Below are positions 1 to 6,225 of a DNA stretch of 8,484 nt, in pieces (within the stretch, counting starts at the first letter, position 1; the number at the start of each line of letters is the position of its first letter). Location: contig DUVO01000031.1 in the NCBI GenBank assembly GCA_012841005.1, positions 1 to 8,484 on the forward strand, written 5' to 3'. The stretch comes from Bacillota bacterium (GTDB lineage Bacteria > Bacillota > DTU030). Below the pieces are notes generated by a model. The model saw only the letters and a program-made list of their open reading frames with translations. It had not been told where the DNA came from and did no database searches. The translations under genes were made by a program, and so were the position numbers.

Positions 1-1
1 C

Positions 2-343
2 CTGGATAAACTGGGGAACCTGGCCCAGACCATCAAGGATACGGCCCTTTGCGGTCTTGGTCAGACAGCTCCCAACCCGGTACTGACAACCCTTCGTTAT
101 TTCCGGGACGAGTATGAGGCCCACATCAGGGACAAGAAGTGCCCGGCAGGGGTTTGCCACAACCTTTTAACCTACTATATCGACCCGGACCTGTGCCGGG
201 GTTGTACCGCCTGTGCCCGGGTATGTCCGGTAGGGGCCATCAGCGGGGAAGTTAAAAAACTCCATAGCATTGACCAGGACAAGTGCATCAAGTGTGGTGC
301 CTGTAAGGATACCTGCCGTTTTGCGGCCATTAAATTAAAATAG
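2..343 (+). CDS. NADH-binding flavin/iron-sulfur subunit (NuoF/HydB/HylB type), C-terminal fragment
   Basis: This is the last 113 residues of a gene that begins before the window; the frame is open from base 2 to a TAG stop at 341-343. The fragment starts in the C-terminal helical domain of NuoF-like proteins: the segment [13 protein letters not shown] carries the last cysteine (fragment residue 17) of the NuoF [4Fe-4S] cluster. It continues with the CPAGVC pair (C47, C52) and ends with a 2x[4Fe-4S] ferredoxin domain (C65/C68/C71/C75 and C95/C98/C101/C105). The extra C-terminal ferredoxin domain is typical of HydB/HndC/HylB subunits rather than respiratory NuoF. In that family the subunit binds FMN and NAD(H) and passes electrons to a catalytic partner, here probably the formate dehydrogenase 37 bases downstream. 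The NADH- and FMN-binding parts lie outside the window, so NAD rather than NADP specificity is inferred from family. Confidence 0.93.
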   Translation: MDKLGNLAQTIKDTALCGLGQTAPNPVLTTLRYFRDEYEAHIRDKKCPAGVCHNLLTYYIDPDLCRGCTACARVCPVGAISGEVKKLHSIDQDKCIKCGACKDTCRFAAIKLK

Positions 344-380
344 TTGGTTTTTCTGAGTTTATTAAAGGGAGGGAGGGACT

Positions 381-3071
381 GTGAAAACAGTCAATCTAAC
401 CATTGACGGACGTCCCGTGTCTGTACCCCAGGGCACATCGATACTGGAGGCTGCCCGGCAAGCGGGGATTGCAATCCCGACCCTTTGTCATGAAAATGAC
501 CTGAGTATTGCCGGTGCCTGCCGGATGTGTATAGTCGAGGTGGAAGGCAATAAGAAGAACCTGCCGGCTGCCTGTGCCCAACCGGCTATGGAGGGTATGG
601 TGGTCCATACCAACAGTCCCAAGGTCAGGGAGGCAAGGAAGGTTATTCTCGAGCTGATGGTGGCCAACCATCCCCTGGACTGCTTGACCTGTGAAGCCAA
701 CGGAAAATGCAAGCTCCAGCAGTACTGCTATGAATATGGGGTTAAGGAATCCAGTTTTACCGGAGAGAAGCGCCGTTTTACTGTCGATGATGGTAACCCC
801 TTTATCGAGCGGGACCTGGAAAAATGCATCCTCTGCGGCAAATGCGTCCGGGTTTGTCACGAGGTTCAGGGTGTTGGCGCCATTGACTACACAGGGCGCG
901 GCTTTGACACTAAAGTGACAACCTTCATGGACAAGGGCCTGGCCGAATCTCCCTGTGTTTCCTGCGGCCAGTGCATCTACATGTGTCCTGTTGGAGCCCT
1001 GACGGCAAAACCCAGCAAGGGAAAAGGACGGGATTATGAGGTTGAAAAGGTGGTTACCACCTGCGGTTACTGCGGGGTCGGCTGCCAGCTTGCCTTAAAT
1101 GTAAAGGATGATCGAATCGTTGGCGTAACTAACCTGCCCGACAGCCACAACCAGGGTTACCTCTGTGTTAAAGGCCGGTTTGGGTATGATTTTGTGGACA
1201 GCCCCGACCGCCTGATCAGTCCCCTGATTAAGGAAAACGGGGAGTTCCGGGAGGCCTCCTGGGAGGAAGCACTGGACCTGGTCGCGCAAAAACTGGGTGA
1301 GGTAAAGGCGCAATATGGACCTGATGCTATTGCCGGCCTATCTTCTGCCCGGGTTACCAATGAGGAGAACTATCTCTTTCAAAAATTCTTCCGCGCAGTT
1401 GTCGGCACCAACAATGTCGACCACTGCGCCCGGTTGTGACACGCTCCCACTGTGGCCGGTCTGGCTACTGCCTTTGGAAGCGGCGCAATGACCAACAGCA
1501 TTGAAGAGATCGAAAAGGCCAATGTAATTCTGGCGGTGGGAACCAATACCACCGAAGCCCATCCCGTAATTGCCACCCGGGTTCATAAGGCCAAGACCCG
1601 GAATGGAGCCAAACTGATCGTCATCGACCCCCGGAAGACGGAGATGGCGGCCAGGGCCGACATCTGGCTGCGGCCCTACCCGGGGACTAACGTGGCCGTC
1701 TTCAATGGTTTACTCCATGTGATTATTGCTGAAGGTCTTACTGATGATGAATTTATTGCCCGGCGGACGGAAAACTTTGCTGCCGTCAAGGAAGCTGTTG
1801 CTCCCTATACACCGGAAGAAGTGGAAAGAATCAGCGGGGTTCCCGCTGCTGATCTGGTGGCGGCGGCCCGGCTTTACGGTCAGGCAGAGAGAGGCTCAAT
1901 TCTCTATACCATGGGGGTAACCCAGCACACAACGGGCACCGAAGGAGTCCTGGCTGTTGCCAACCTGGCCCTGGCCACCGGCAACCTGGGCAAGGAGGGA
2001 ACCGGGGTCAATCCCCTCCGGGGTCAGAACAACGTACAGGGTGCCTGTGATATGGGAGCCCTCCCCAATTTTTTCACCGGTTACCAGAAGGTAACGGATT
2101 CCGCCGTCCGGGAGAAATTTGCCCGGGCCTGGGGAGTACCGGAATTGCCGGGTAAAGAGGGTCTGAAAATCGGTGAGATCATCGAGGGTGCCGGTGCAGG
2201 AAAAGTGCGGGCCCTGTATATAATGGGGGAAAACCCCATGCTCAGTGACCCTGACATCACCCATGTGGAAGCCTGCCTCAAGAACTTGGACTTTCTTGTG
2301 GTCCAGGATATCTTCCTGACGGAGACGGCCCAGTTGGCCGACGTGGTTCTCCCGGCAGTTTCCTTTGCCGAGAAGGAAGGTACCTTCACCAATACGGAGC
2401 GCCGGATTTCCCGGGTGCGCCGGGCAGTAAGGCCCAGGGGCCGGGCAAAACCTGACTGGGAGATCATATCTGCCCTGGCGGCGAGAATGGGTTATGAAAT
2501 GAATTACGAAGGACCCGAAGACATCATGGCGGAAATAGCCGCCCTCACTCCCAGCTATGCCGGTATCACCTATCCCCGGCTGGAAAAGGGCGGGCTGCAG
2601 TGGCCCTGCCCTGATAAGGAGCATCCCGGTACCAAATACCTGCACAAGGGGAAATTTGCCCGGGGTCTGGGTCTCTTCAACCCGGTTGTCTACAAGCCCT
2701 CGGCTGAGCTCCCCGATGAGGAATATCCCTTCTATCTAACAACCGGGCGGATCCTCTACCACTATCATACCGGGACCATGAGCAGACGGGTGGAGGGGCT
2801 CAATGCCATCGCTCCCTGTGGTCTTCTGGAAATCAACCCGTCCGATGCGTGTCAACTGGACATAAAGGACGGAGATGTGGTACGGGTGGTTTCCCGGCGT
2901 GGCAGTATTATGCCCCAGGTGGAGATTACCGACAGGGTTGCCCCCGGGGTGGTATTTCTTAACTTCCACTACAAGGAAGTGGCTGCCAACACATTGACCA
3001 ATGCTGTCTATGACCCTATTTCCGGAATTCCGGAATACAAAGTAAGTGCAGTAAGGGTCGAAAGAAGATAA
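381..3071 (+). CDS. fdhA: Selenocysteine-containing NAD-linked formate dehydrogenase, catalytic subunit (TGA 1437-1439 read as Sec)
   Basis: This cytoplasmic molybdenum or tungsten bis-MGD enzyme interconverts formate and CO2. Read through the TGA, the frame gives 896 residues. Domains in order: an N-terminal [2Fe-2S] domain (C36, C47, C50, C65); a His/Cys3 [4Fe-4S] site (H97, C101, C104, C110); two ferredoxin clusters (C149/C152/C155/C159 and C192/C195/C198/C202); the molybdopterin-domain [4Fe-4S] motif (C228, C231, C235, C262); the active site VDHCARL-Sec-HAPTVAGL with Sec353 and the conserved His354; and a C-terminal MGD-binding domain from about residue 787 (TGRILYHYHTGTMSRR). The long iron-sulfur N-terminus matches Moorella-type NAD(P)-linked enzymes, not the shorter E. 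coli FdhF. The GTG start follows a GGGAGGG ribosome site at 367-377. It lies 37 bases after the HydB-like gene and is probably co-transcribed with it. Mo versus W use cannot be read from the sequence. Confidence 0.96.
1437..1439 (+). other. In-frame TGA selenocysteine codon (Sec353 of formate dehydrogenase)
   Basis: The TGA lies at the exact position of the active-site Sec/Cys of formate dehydrogenases: the upstream residues are NNVDHCARL and the downstream residues HAPTVAGLATAFG. E. coli FdhF has the same arrangement, a CARV-Sec-HGPSVAGL block around Sec140. The frame is identical on both sides and the protein family continues without loss or gain of residues, so a sequencing frameshift or a nonsense mutation is not needed to explain it. 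Decoding requires SelA/SelB/SelC/SelD, whose genes are not in this window. Confidence 0.95.
1440..1481 (+). promoter_or_regulatory. Bacterial SECIS hairpin in the fdhA mRNA
   Basis: Directly after the TGA, a six-pair stem forms between GTGGCC (1452-1457) and GGCTAC (1463-1468), with one G-U pair, around the apical loop GGTCT (1458-1462). A looser lower stem can form between 1443-1447 (GCTCC) and 1476-1481 (GG-AGC with a bulged A). The loop begins 18 bases after the TGA, the same distance and the same loop sequence as in E. coli fdhF, where the loop binds SelB. The element is in the coding frame and encodes part of the conserved APTVAGLATA stretch. Confidence 0.88.
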
Positions 3072-3074
3072 GTG

Positions 3075-3118
3075 CAGGTTTGACTTGTAAGCAGGGGGTT
3101 TTCCCCCTGCTTAACCTG
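3075..3118 (+). terminator. Large hairpin after fdhA, possible terminator or mRNA 3' end stabiliser
   Basis: An 11-pair perfect stem, TAAGCAGGGGG (3088-3098) with CCCCCTGCTTA (3103-3113), closes a TTTT loop. Below it an unpaired TGACTTG bulge on the 5' side leads to a further stem of CAGGT (3075-3079) with ACCTG (3114-3118). It begins 3 bases after the fdhA stop codon. What follows is GAAATTATTTGC rather than a clean T-run, so classic rho-independent termination may be incomplete. It could allow partial read-through into mobA-fdhD, or protect the 3' end of the fdh mRNA. The structure itself is clear; the function is inferred. Confidence 0.6.
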
Positions 3119-3121
3119 AAA

Positions 3122-3146
3122 TTATTTGCTATTATTAGTGTATTAT
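3122..3146 (+). promoter_or_regulatory. Weak candidate promoter for mobA-fdhD
   Basis: The short AT-rich stretch after the hairpin contains TATTAT (3141-3146), a reasonable -10 box preceded by TG. No good -35 box is present at the right distance (TGAAAT at 3117-3122 is the nearest match, 18 bases upstream). Transcription would start near 3153, leaving a leader of about 70 bases with short inverted repeats such as TAGAC/GTCTA (3179-3183 and 3193-3197). Low confidence; mobA-fdhD may instead be served by read-through from fdhA. Confidence 0.25.
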
Positions 3147-3210
3147 AGCGACTATCCGACTGCAGCCTGCGGAACCGGTAGACGGGGCATCTGTCTATAG
3201 TTTGTGGCAG

Positions 3211-3216
3211 AAGGGG
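3211..3216 (+). promoter_or_regulatory. Ribosome binding site that sets the mobA start
   Basis: AAGGGG at 3211-3216 sits 9 bases before ATG 3226. The protein then begins MAGIILAGGKG, which places the nucleotide-binding loop at its normal distance from the N-terminus. An upstream TTG at 3202 is in frame but lies before this site and would add eight residues not expected for the family. Confidence 0.7.
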
Positions 3217-3225
3217 TGTTTGGCG

Positions 3226-3846
3226 ATGGCCGGAATCATCCTGGCCGGGGGGAAGGGAAAACGTTTGGGTGGGCCCGGTAAAGCCCTCCGGCAACTGGCT
3301 GGAAAGCCCCTCCTCGAGTGGGTTAGGGAAAGATTGGCGCCCTTGTTCCCTGAAATAATTCTGGTGACCAATACTCCGGAATCGTACTCCTTTTTCCCCG
3401 GACGGGTTGTCACTGACCTACATCCCCACCGGGGTCCCCTGGGGGGGATTGAAGCCGGCATCCTGGCGGCAGAGGAACCCATCAACTTTGTCACCGGGTG
3501 TGACATGCCTTTTTTAAACCAGAGGCTGATCAGGCGGATGCAGGCCTACACCAGGGACTACGATGTGGTGATCCCCCGTCTGGGTTCCTTTATTGAACCC
3601 CTCCATGCCTTCTACAGCCGGCAGACCCTGTTCTTGATCCGGAAACTGCTCCGGGAAGGAAACTATAAACTGAGCAACTTGCTGGCGGCACCCTTGAAGG
3701 TGTATTATATGAATGAGGAAGAGATCAGGGTTTTGGATCCCAGGGGTTTGAGTTTCTTCAATGTCAATACCCCGGCGGATTTGGCAAGGGCAGTCGAAAT
3801 AATGGAGGAGGAAGCCGGTTACAGTGAATCCTGTAGATACTTTTGA
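3226..3846 (+). CDS. mobA: Molybdenum cofactor guanylyltransferase
   Basis: MobA transfers GMP from GTP to molybdopterin to make MGD, the cofactor form used by formate dehydrogenase, in the cytoplasm. The 206-residue product has the family layout: an N-terminal nucleotide-binding loop ILAGGKGKRLGGPGKAL (residues 5-21), PLGGIEAG (71-78), the metal-binding GCDMP block with Asp93, the PRxGxxEPLHAFYS segment (117-131), and the C-terminal FFNVNTPADL motif (177-186). The length is normal. One small oddity is that the usual xDK of the loop reads PGK here: the lysine is kept but the aspartate is replaced by glycine. Its last 23 bases overlap fdhD, suggesting translational coupling. The neighbourhood of fdhA and fdhD fits a role in FDH cofactor supply. 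A related nucleotidyltransferase (MocA/CTP type) is less likely given the motifs. Confidence 0.9.
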   Translation: MAGIILAGGKGKRLGGPGKALRQLAGKPLLEWVRERLAPLFPEIILVTNTPESYSFFPGRVVTDLHPHRGPLGGIEAGILAAEEPINFVTGCDMPFLNQRLIRRMQAYTRDYDVVIPRLGSFIEPLHAFYSRQTLFLIRKLLREGNYKLSNLLAAPLKVYYMNEEEIRVLDPRGLSFFNVNTPADLARAVEIMEEEAGYSESCRYF

Positions 3847-4612
3847 TATTCTAAGGTACAAGGATGGGGAGTGGTTGCCCCAAGGGGACCTGGTCATCAG
3901 GGAGGCACCCGTTACCATCTATGTCAACGGCCAGGAGCTGGTTACCATGCTGGCTACTCCTCAATATCTCGACGAACTGGCCCTTGGTTACCTGTATGCC
4001 GAAGGTTTCCTGGCGGGTATCCGGCAGGTGGAGAAGGTAGCTGTTGACCGGGATAACAACGTGGTTCGCGTTTTCCTGGGAACCGGCATTGACCGGAGCT
4101 TGAAATTGTACGGGCGGCGGCTGCTTACCAGCGGATGTGGTCGGGGGTCTGTATTCTACCAGTCCCTGGATGCCCTGGAGATTGGGGTCATCACTTCTTT
4201 ATTTTCCGTATCCCCGGAACAGGTCGGAACATTGGTCCGGCAATTCCAGGATAGTTCCCTGCTCTTTCGCCAGACCGGTGGAGTACATGGGGCGGCCCTG
4301 GCGGGGAAGGGGAAAATAATCCTTTTCCGTGAGGACATCGGGCGGCACAATGCGGTGGATAAAATTGCCGGGCGCTGTCTCCTCGAGGGCTTGGAGGTCG
4401 GGGATAAGCTTCTTCTCACCACCGGGCGGGTATCCTCTGAGATTGTGTTGAAGACGGCAAAACTGGGGGTTCCCCTGCTGGTCTCACCATCGGCCCCTAC
4501 AGATCTGGCGGTGCAGACAGCCAGACGCCTGCAGTTAACCCTGGTGGGGTTTGCCCGGGGAAAAAGGCTGAATGTTTACAGTGGTGCCTGGCGTTTGGGG
4601 TACGGGAAGTGA
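3824..4612 (+). CDS. fdhD: Formate dehydrogenase accessory sulfurtransferase FdhD
   Basis: FdhD passes sulfur from a cysteine desulfurase (IscS/NifS) to the Mo/W-bis-MGD cofactor of formate dehydrogenase, a step needed for activity. The 262-residue product shows the N-terminal REAPVTIYVNGQEL block (26-39), the LALGYLYAEG motif (52-61), the loop cysteine in TSGCGRGS (C105), TGGVHGAAL (151-159), the conserved EDIGRHNAVDK (170-180), GRVSSEIV (201-208) and SPSAPTDLA near 221-229. E. coli FdhD has a CxxC pair in this loop; this protein keeps only the first cysteine, as do many homologues. The start chosen is GTG 3824, inside the end of mobA, with GGAGGAGG at 3804-3811 as ribosome site. It ends 35 bases before a terminator hairpin, so it is probably the last gene of the unit. 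Confidence 0.95.
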   Translation: MNPVDTFDILRYKDGEWLPQGDLVIREAPVTIYVNGQELVTMLATPQYLDELALGYLYAEGFLAGIRQVEKVAVDRDNNVVRVFLGTGIDRSLKLYGRRLLTSGCGRGSVFYQSLDALEIGVITSLFSVSPEQVGTLVRQFQDSSLLFRQTGGVHGAALAGKGKIILFREDIGRHNAVDKIAGRCLLEGLEVGDKLLLTTGRVSSEIVLKTAKLGVPLLVSPSAPTDLAVQTARRLQLTLVGFARGKRLNVYSGAWRLGYGK

Positions 4613-4647
4613 GAACCCAAAAAGCAATGGGAGATTTTATTATTAAA

Positions 4648-4682
4648 GGAATGTTGCCAAACCTGGTACCATTCCCTTTTTA
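4648..4682 (+). terminator. Rho-independent terminator after fdhD
   Basis: GGAATG (4648-4653) pairs with CATTCC (4670-4675). After one T-C mismatch, TGCCA (4655-4659) pairs with TGGTA (4664-4668), including a G-U pair, around an AACC loop. A CTTTTTA tract follows (4676-4682). It separates the mobA-fdhD unit from the rnf operon. Confidence 0.85.
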
Positions 4683-4683
4683 T

Positions 4684-4692
4684 TGGTATACT
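4684..4692 (+). promoter_or_regulatory. Candidate extended -10 promoter element upstream of rnf
   Basis: TGG followed by TATACT (4687-4692) fits an extended -10 box immediately after the terminator T-tract. No matching -35 box is seen. If used, it would give an rnf leader RNA of roughly 180 bases. Confidence 0.25.
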
Positions 4693-4745
4693 AGATGATG
4701 GTGGTTATAGGGATGCCCGGGGGAAATACTACTGCCATCCGCCTG

Positions 4746-4773
4746 TTGTAGGGTAGACTGTTGTATTTATAAG
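4746..4773 (+). promoter_or_regulatory. Candidate rnf promoter (TTGTAG, 16 bases, TATAAG)
   Basis: TTGTAG (4746-4751) and TATAAG (4768-4773) are separated by 16 bases. The -10 box matches five of six consensus bases; the -35 box matches only the TTG. The direct repeat at 4786-4808 would then lie just downstream of the start point, a plausible position for a repressor site. Confidence 0.3.
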
Positions 4774-4785
4774 TATGCCAACATT

Positions 4786-4808
4786 TTGTTGCTAAATTGT
4801 TATCTAAA
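4786..4808 (+). repeat. Tandem direct repeat in the rnf leader
   Basis: TTGTTGCTAAA (4786-4796) is followed at once by TTGTTATCTAAA (4797-4808), two near-copies of an 11-12 base unit. The TTGTT half resembles half of a Rex redox-sensor site, but the inverted TTAACAA half is absent, so a Rex call is not supported. It may be an operator or simply AT-rich coincidence. Confidence 0.4.
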
Positions 4809-4866
4809 AAGAGGATTTTATCATTGCGATCCCGAATAAACTAAAGTTTGTAGTGAGTCTGATCTT

Positions 4867-4873
4867 AAAGGGG
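4867..4873 (+). promoter_or_regulatory. Ribosome binding site that sets the rnfC start
   Basis: AAAGGGG (4867-4873) lies 8 bases before GTG 4882. An earlier in-frame GTG at 4873 overlaps this site, so it cannot serve as start with the same ribosome site. Starting at 4882 gives MGRLTFQGGVHP, the usual RnfC N-terminus. Confidence 0.75.
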
Positions 4874-4881
4874 TGAAGCAA

Positions 4882-6204
4882 GTGGGAAGACTTACATTTC
4901 AAGGGGGAGTACACCCGATTTATCGTAAGGAAATCACCAATGACCGGCCCATTACCCCGATTCCGGCTCCGGCCCAGGTGATCATACCCTTACAACAAAA
5001 CATCGGTGCTCCACCCGAACCACTGGTAGCTGTAGGAGACCTGGTCAAGGTGGGCCAAAAGATAGCTGATACGGAAGCTTTTGTCTCTGCACCGGTTCAC
5101 GCCAGTGTTTCCGGGAAGGTGGTAGCCATCGAGAACCGTCTGTCTCCCATTGGTAAGGAAGTGCCGGCGGTTGTCATTGAATCTGATGGACAAGCTATAC
5201 CTTTGGAGGACCTGCAGCCATATCCAGCCCTGGAAGAGATGAGCCCCGACGATCTGCGCAGGGCCATGCGTGAAGGGGGACTGGTTGGCATGGGTGGAGC
5301 CATGTTCCCCAGCCATGTCAAGGTTACCGCTCCCCAGGGGAAAAAATTTGAGCTGGTGATCATAAACGGCTCCGAATGTGAAGGATTCCTGACCTGTGAC
5401 CACAGGATTATGTTGGAGTGGACAGATGATGTTATCTATGGGACTAGGGCCCTGATGAAGGTGACCGGTGTCGAGAAAGCTTATATTGGCGTCGAGGCCA
5501 ATAAGCAGGATGCCATTGACATACTCCGGGAAAAGCTGGGTGCAGAGGAGGGGATTGAAGTAAAACCCCTGGAGGTAAAATATCCCCAGGGGGCAGAGAA
5601 GCAACTGATTAAGGCCCTGACCGGGCGGGAAGTTCCATCAGGGGGTTTGCCTGTTGATGTGGGATGTCTAGTACAGAATGTGGGGACGACAGCCACCTTT
5701 GCCCGCTATTTGAAAACGGGTATGCCCCTGGTAGATCGGGTCGTGACGGTAAGTGGGTCTTCCGTAAAGAATCCTGGAAACTACCTGGTCAAGATTGGAA
5801 CCTCTTTTGGCTATATTTTAGATTACTGCGGGATCATCGGTGAGCCAAAGAAATTAATCTCTGGCGGGCCTATGATGGGAGTTGCCCAGATTACTCCTGA
5901 GGTGCCGGTGGTAAAGGGAACATCGGGGATTCTCTTGTTTGATAAGAAGGATGTCCCTGTAGGCGAAGCGAGGCCGTGTGTCCGGTGTGGAAAATGTGTC
6001 GATGTCTGTCCTGTATACCTTCTTCCTGTTTATCTGATGGATTACACCCTAAAAGGTATGTTACACCGGGCAGAAGAGTATCATATTCTTGATTGTATTG
6101 AATGCGGCTGCTGCAGCTATACCTGTCCGAGCCGGCGTCCTTTGGTGCAGACTATTCGTATGGGGAAGGCAGATGTCTTAGCCCGGCGCAAGAAAAGGCA
6201 ATAA
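4882..6204 (+). CDS. rnfC: Rnf complex subunit RnfC (NADH-side iron-sulfur flavoprotein)
   Basis: RnfC is the cytoplasmic peripheral subunit of the ferredoxin:NAD oxidoreductase that exchanges electrons with NAD(H) through FMN. The 440-residue product opens with the RnfC barrel-sandwich domain (MGRLTFQGGVHP and the lipoyl-like APVHASVSGKVVAIE near 70-84). It continues with the Rossmann-like NADH/FMN region (glycine-rich GLVGMGGAMFPS at 133-144 and NGSECE at 162-167), an SLBB-like stretch, and GGPMMG (328-333). It ends with two [4Fe-4S] motifs (C366/C369/C372/C376 and C405/C408/C411/C415). Length and layout are those of the clostridial RnfC proteins. It is the first gene of the rnf operon and is followed 21 bases later by rnfD. 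The GTG start is chosen by its ribosome site. Confidence 0.95.
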   Translation: MGRLTFQGGVHPIYRKEITNDRPITPIPAPAQVIIPLQQNIGAPPEPLVAVGDLVKVGQKIADTEAFVSAPVHASVSGKVVAIENRLSPIGKEVPAVVIESDGQAIPLEDLQPYPALEEMSPDDLRRAMREGGLVGMGGAMFPSHVKVTAPQGKKFELVIINGSECEGFLTCDHRIMLEWTDDVIYGTRALMKVTGVEKAYIGVEANKQDAIDILREKLGAEEGIEVKPLEVKYPQGAEKQLIKALTGREVPSGGLPVDVGCLVQNVGTTATFARYLKTGMPLVDRVVTVSGSSVKNPGNYLVKIGTSFGYILDYCGIIGEPKKLISGGPMMGVAQITPEVPVVKGTSGILLFDKKDVPVGEARPCVRCGKCVDVCPVYLLPVYLMDYTLKGMLHRAEEYHILDCIECGCCSYTCPSRRPLVQTIRMGKADVLARRKKRQ

Positions 6205-6225
6205 TAGATTGGAGGTTCGGATAGA

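Larger units (their letters stand above)
4683..4866 (+). other. Non-coding leader region upstream of the rnf operon
   Basis: This stretch carries no convincing gene. It holds two weak promoter candidates, a direct repeat at 4786-4808 and a 12-base inverted repeat AAACT-AA-AGTTT at 4838-4849. I could not match it to a riboswitch class I know. It is the natural place for control of rnf expression. Confidence 0.6.

Noticed and set aside
1437..1439. Nonsense mutation or pseudogene break in the formate dehydrogenase
   Set aside because: The TGA is at the exact catalytic Sec position, the frame is unchanged, and a SECIS hairpin follows; decay would not produce this combination.
1896..2645. A 249-codon open frame on the minus strand within fdhA
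   Set aside because: It is antisense to strongly conserved coding sequence, its translation resembles no family I know, and it has no ribosome site or promoter of its own; it is a codon-bias shadow.
3150..3200. Moco or tungsten cofactor riboswitch before mobA
   Set aside because: The region has short inverted repeats only and does not show the conserved core I would expect; it is also short for that RNA class.
4711..4740. GGATG/CATCC pairing as a riboswitch or attenuator stem
   Set aside because: Only five pairs with a 20-base loop and no T-run; I could not match it to a known riboswitch core.
4695..4751. An 18-codon mini-ORF (starting ATGATG) in the rnf leader, as a possible leader peptide
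   Set aside because: No ribosome site precedes it, the candidate -10 box at 4687-4692 would place the transcript start within it, and it shows no run of control codons.
4786..4808. Rex repressor operator
   Set aside because: The two TTGTT units are direct, not inverted, and the TTAACAA half is absent.
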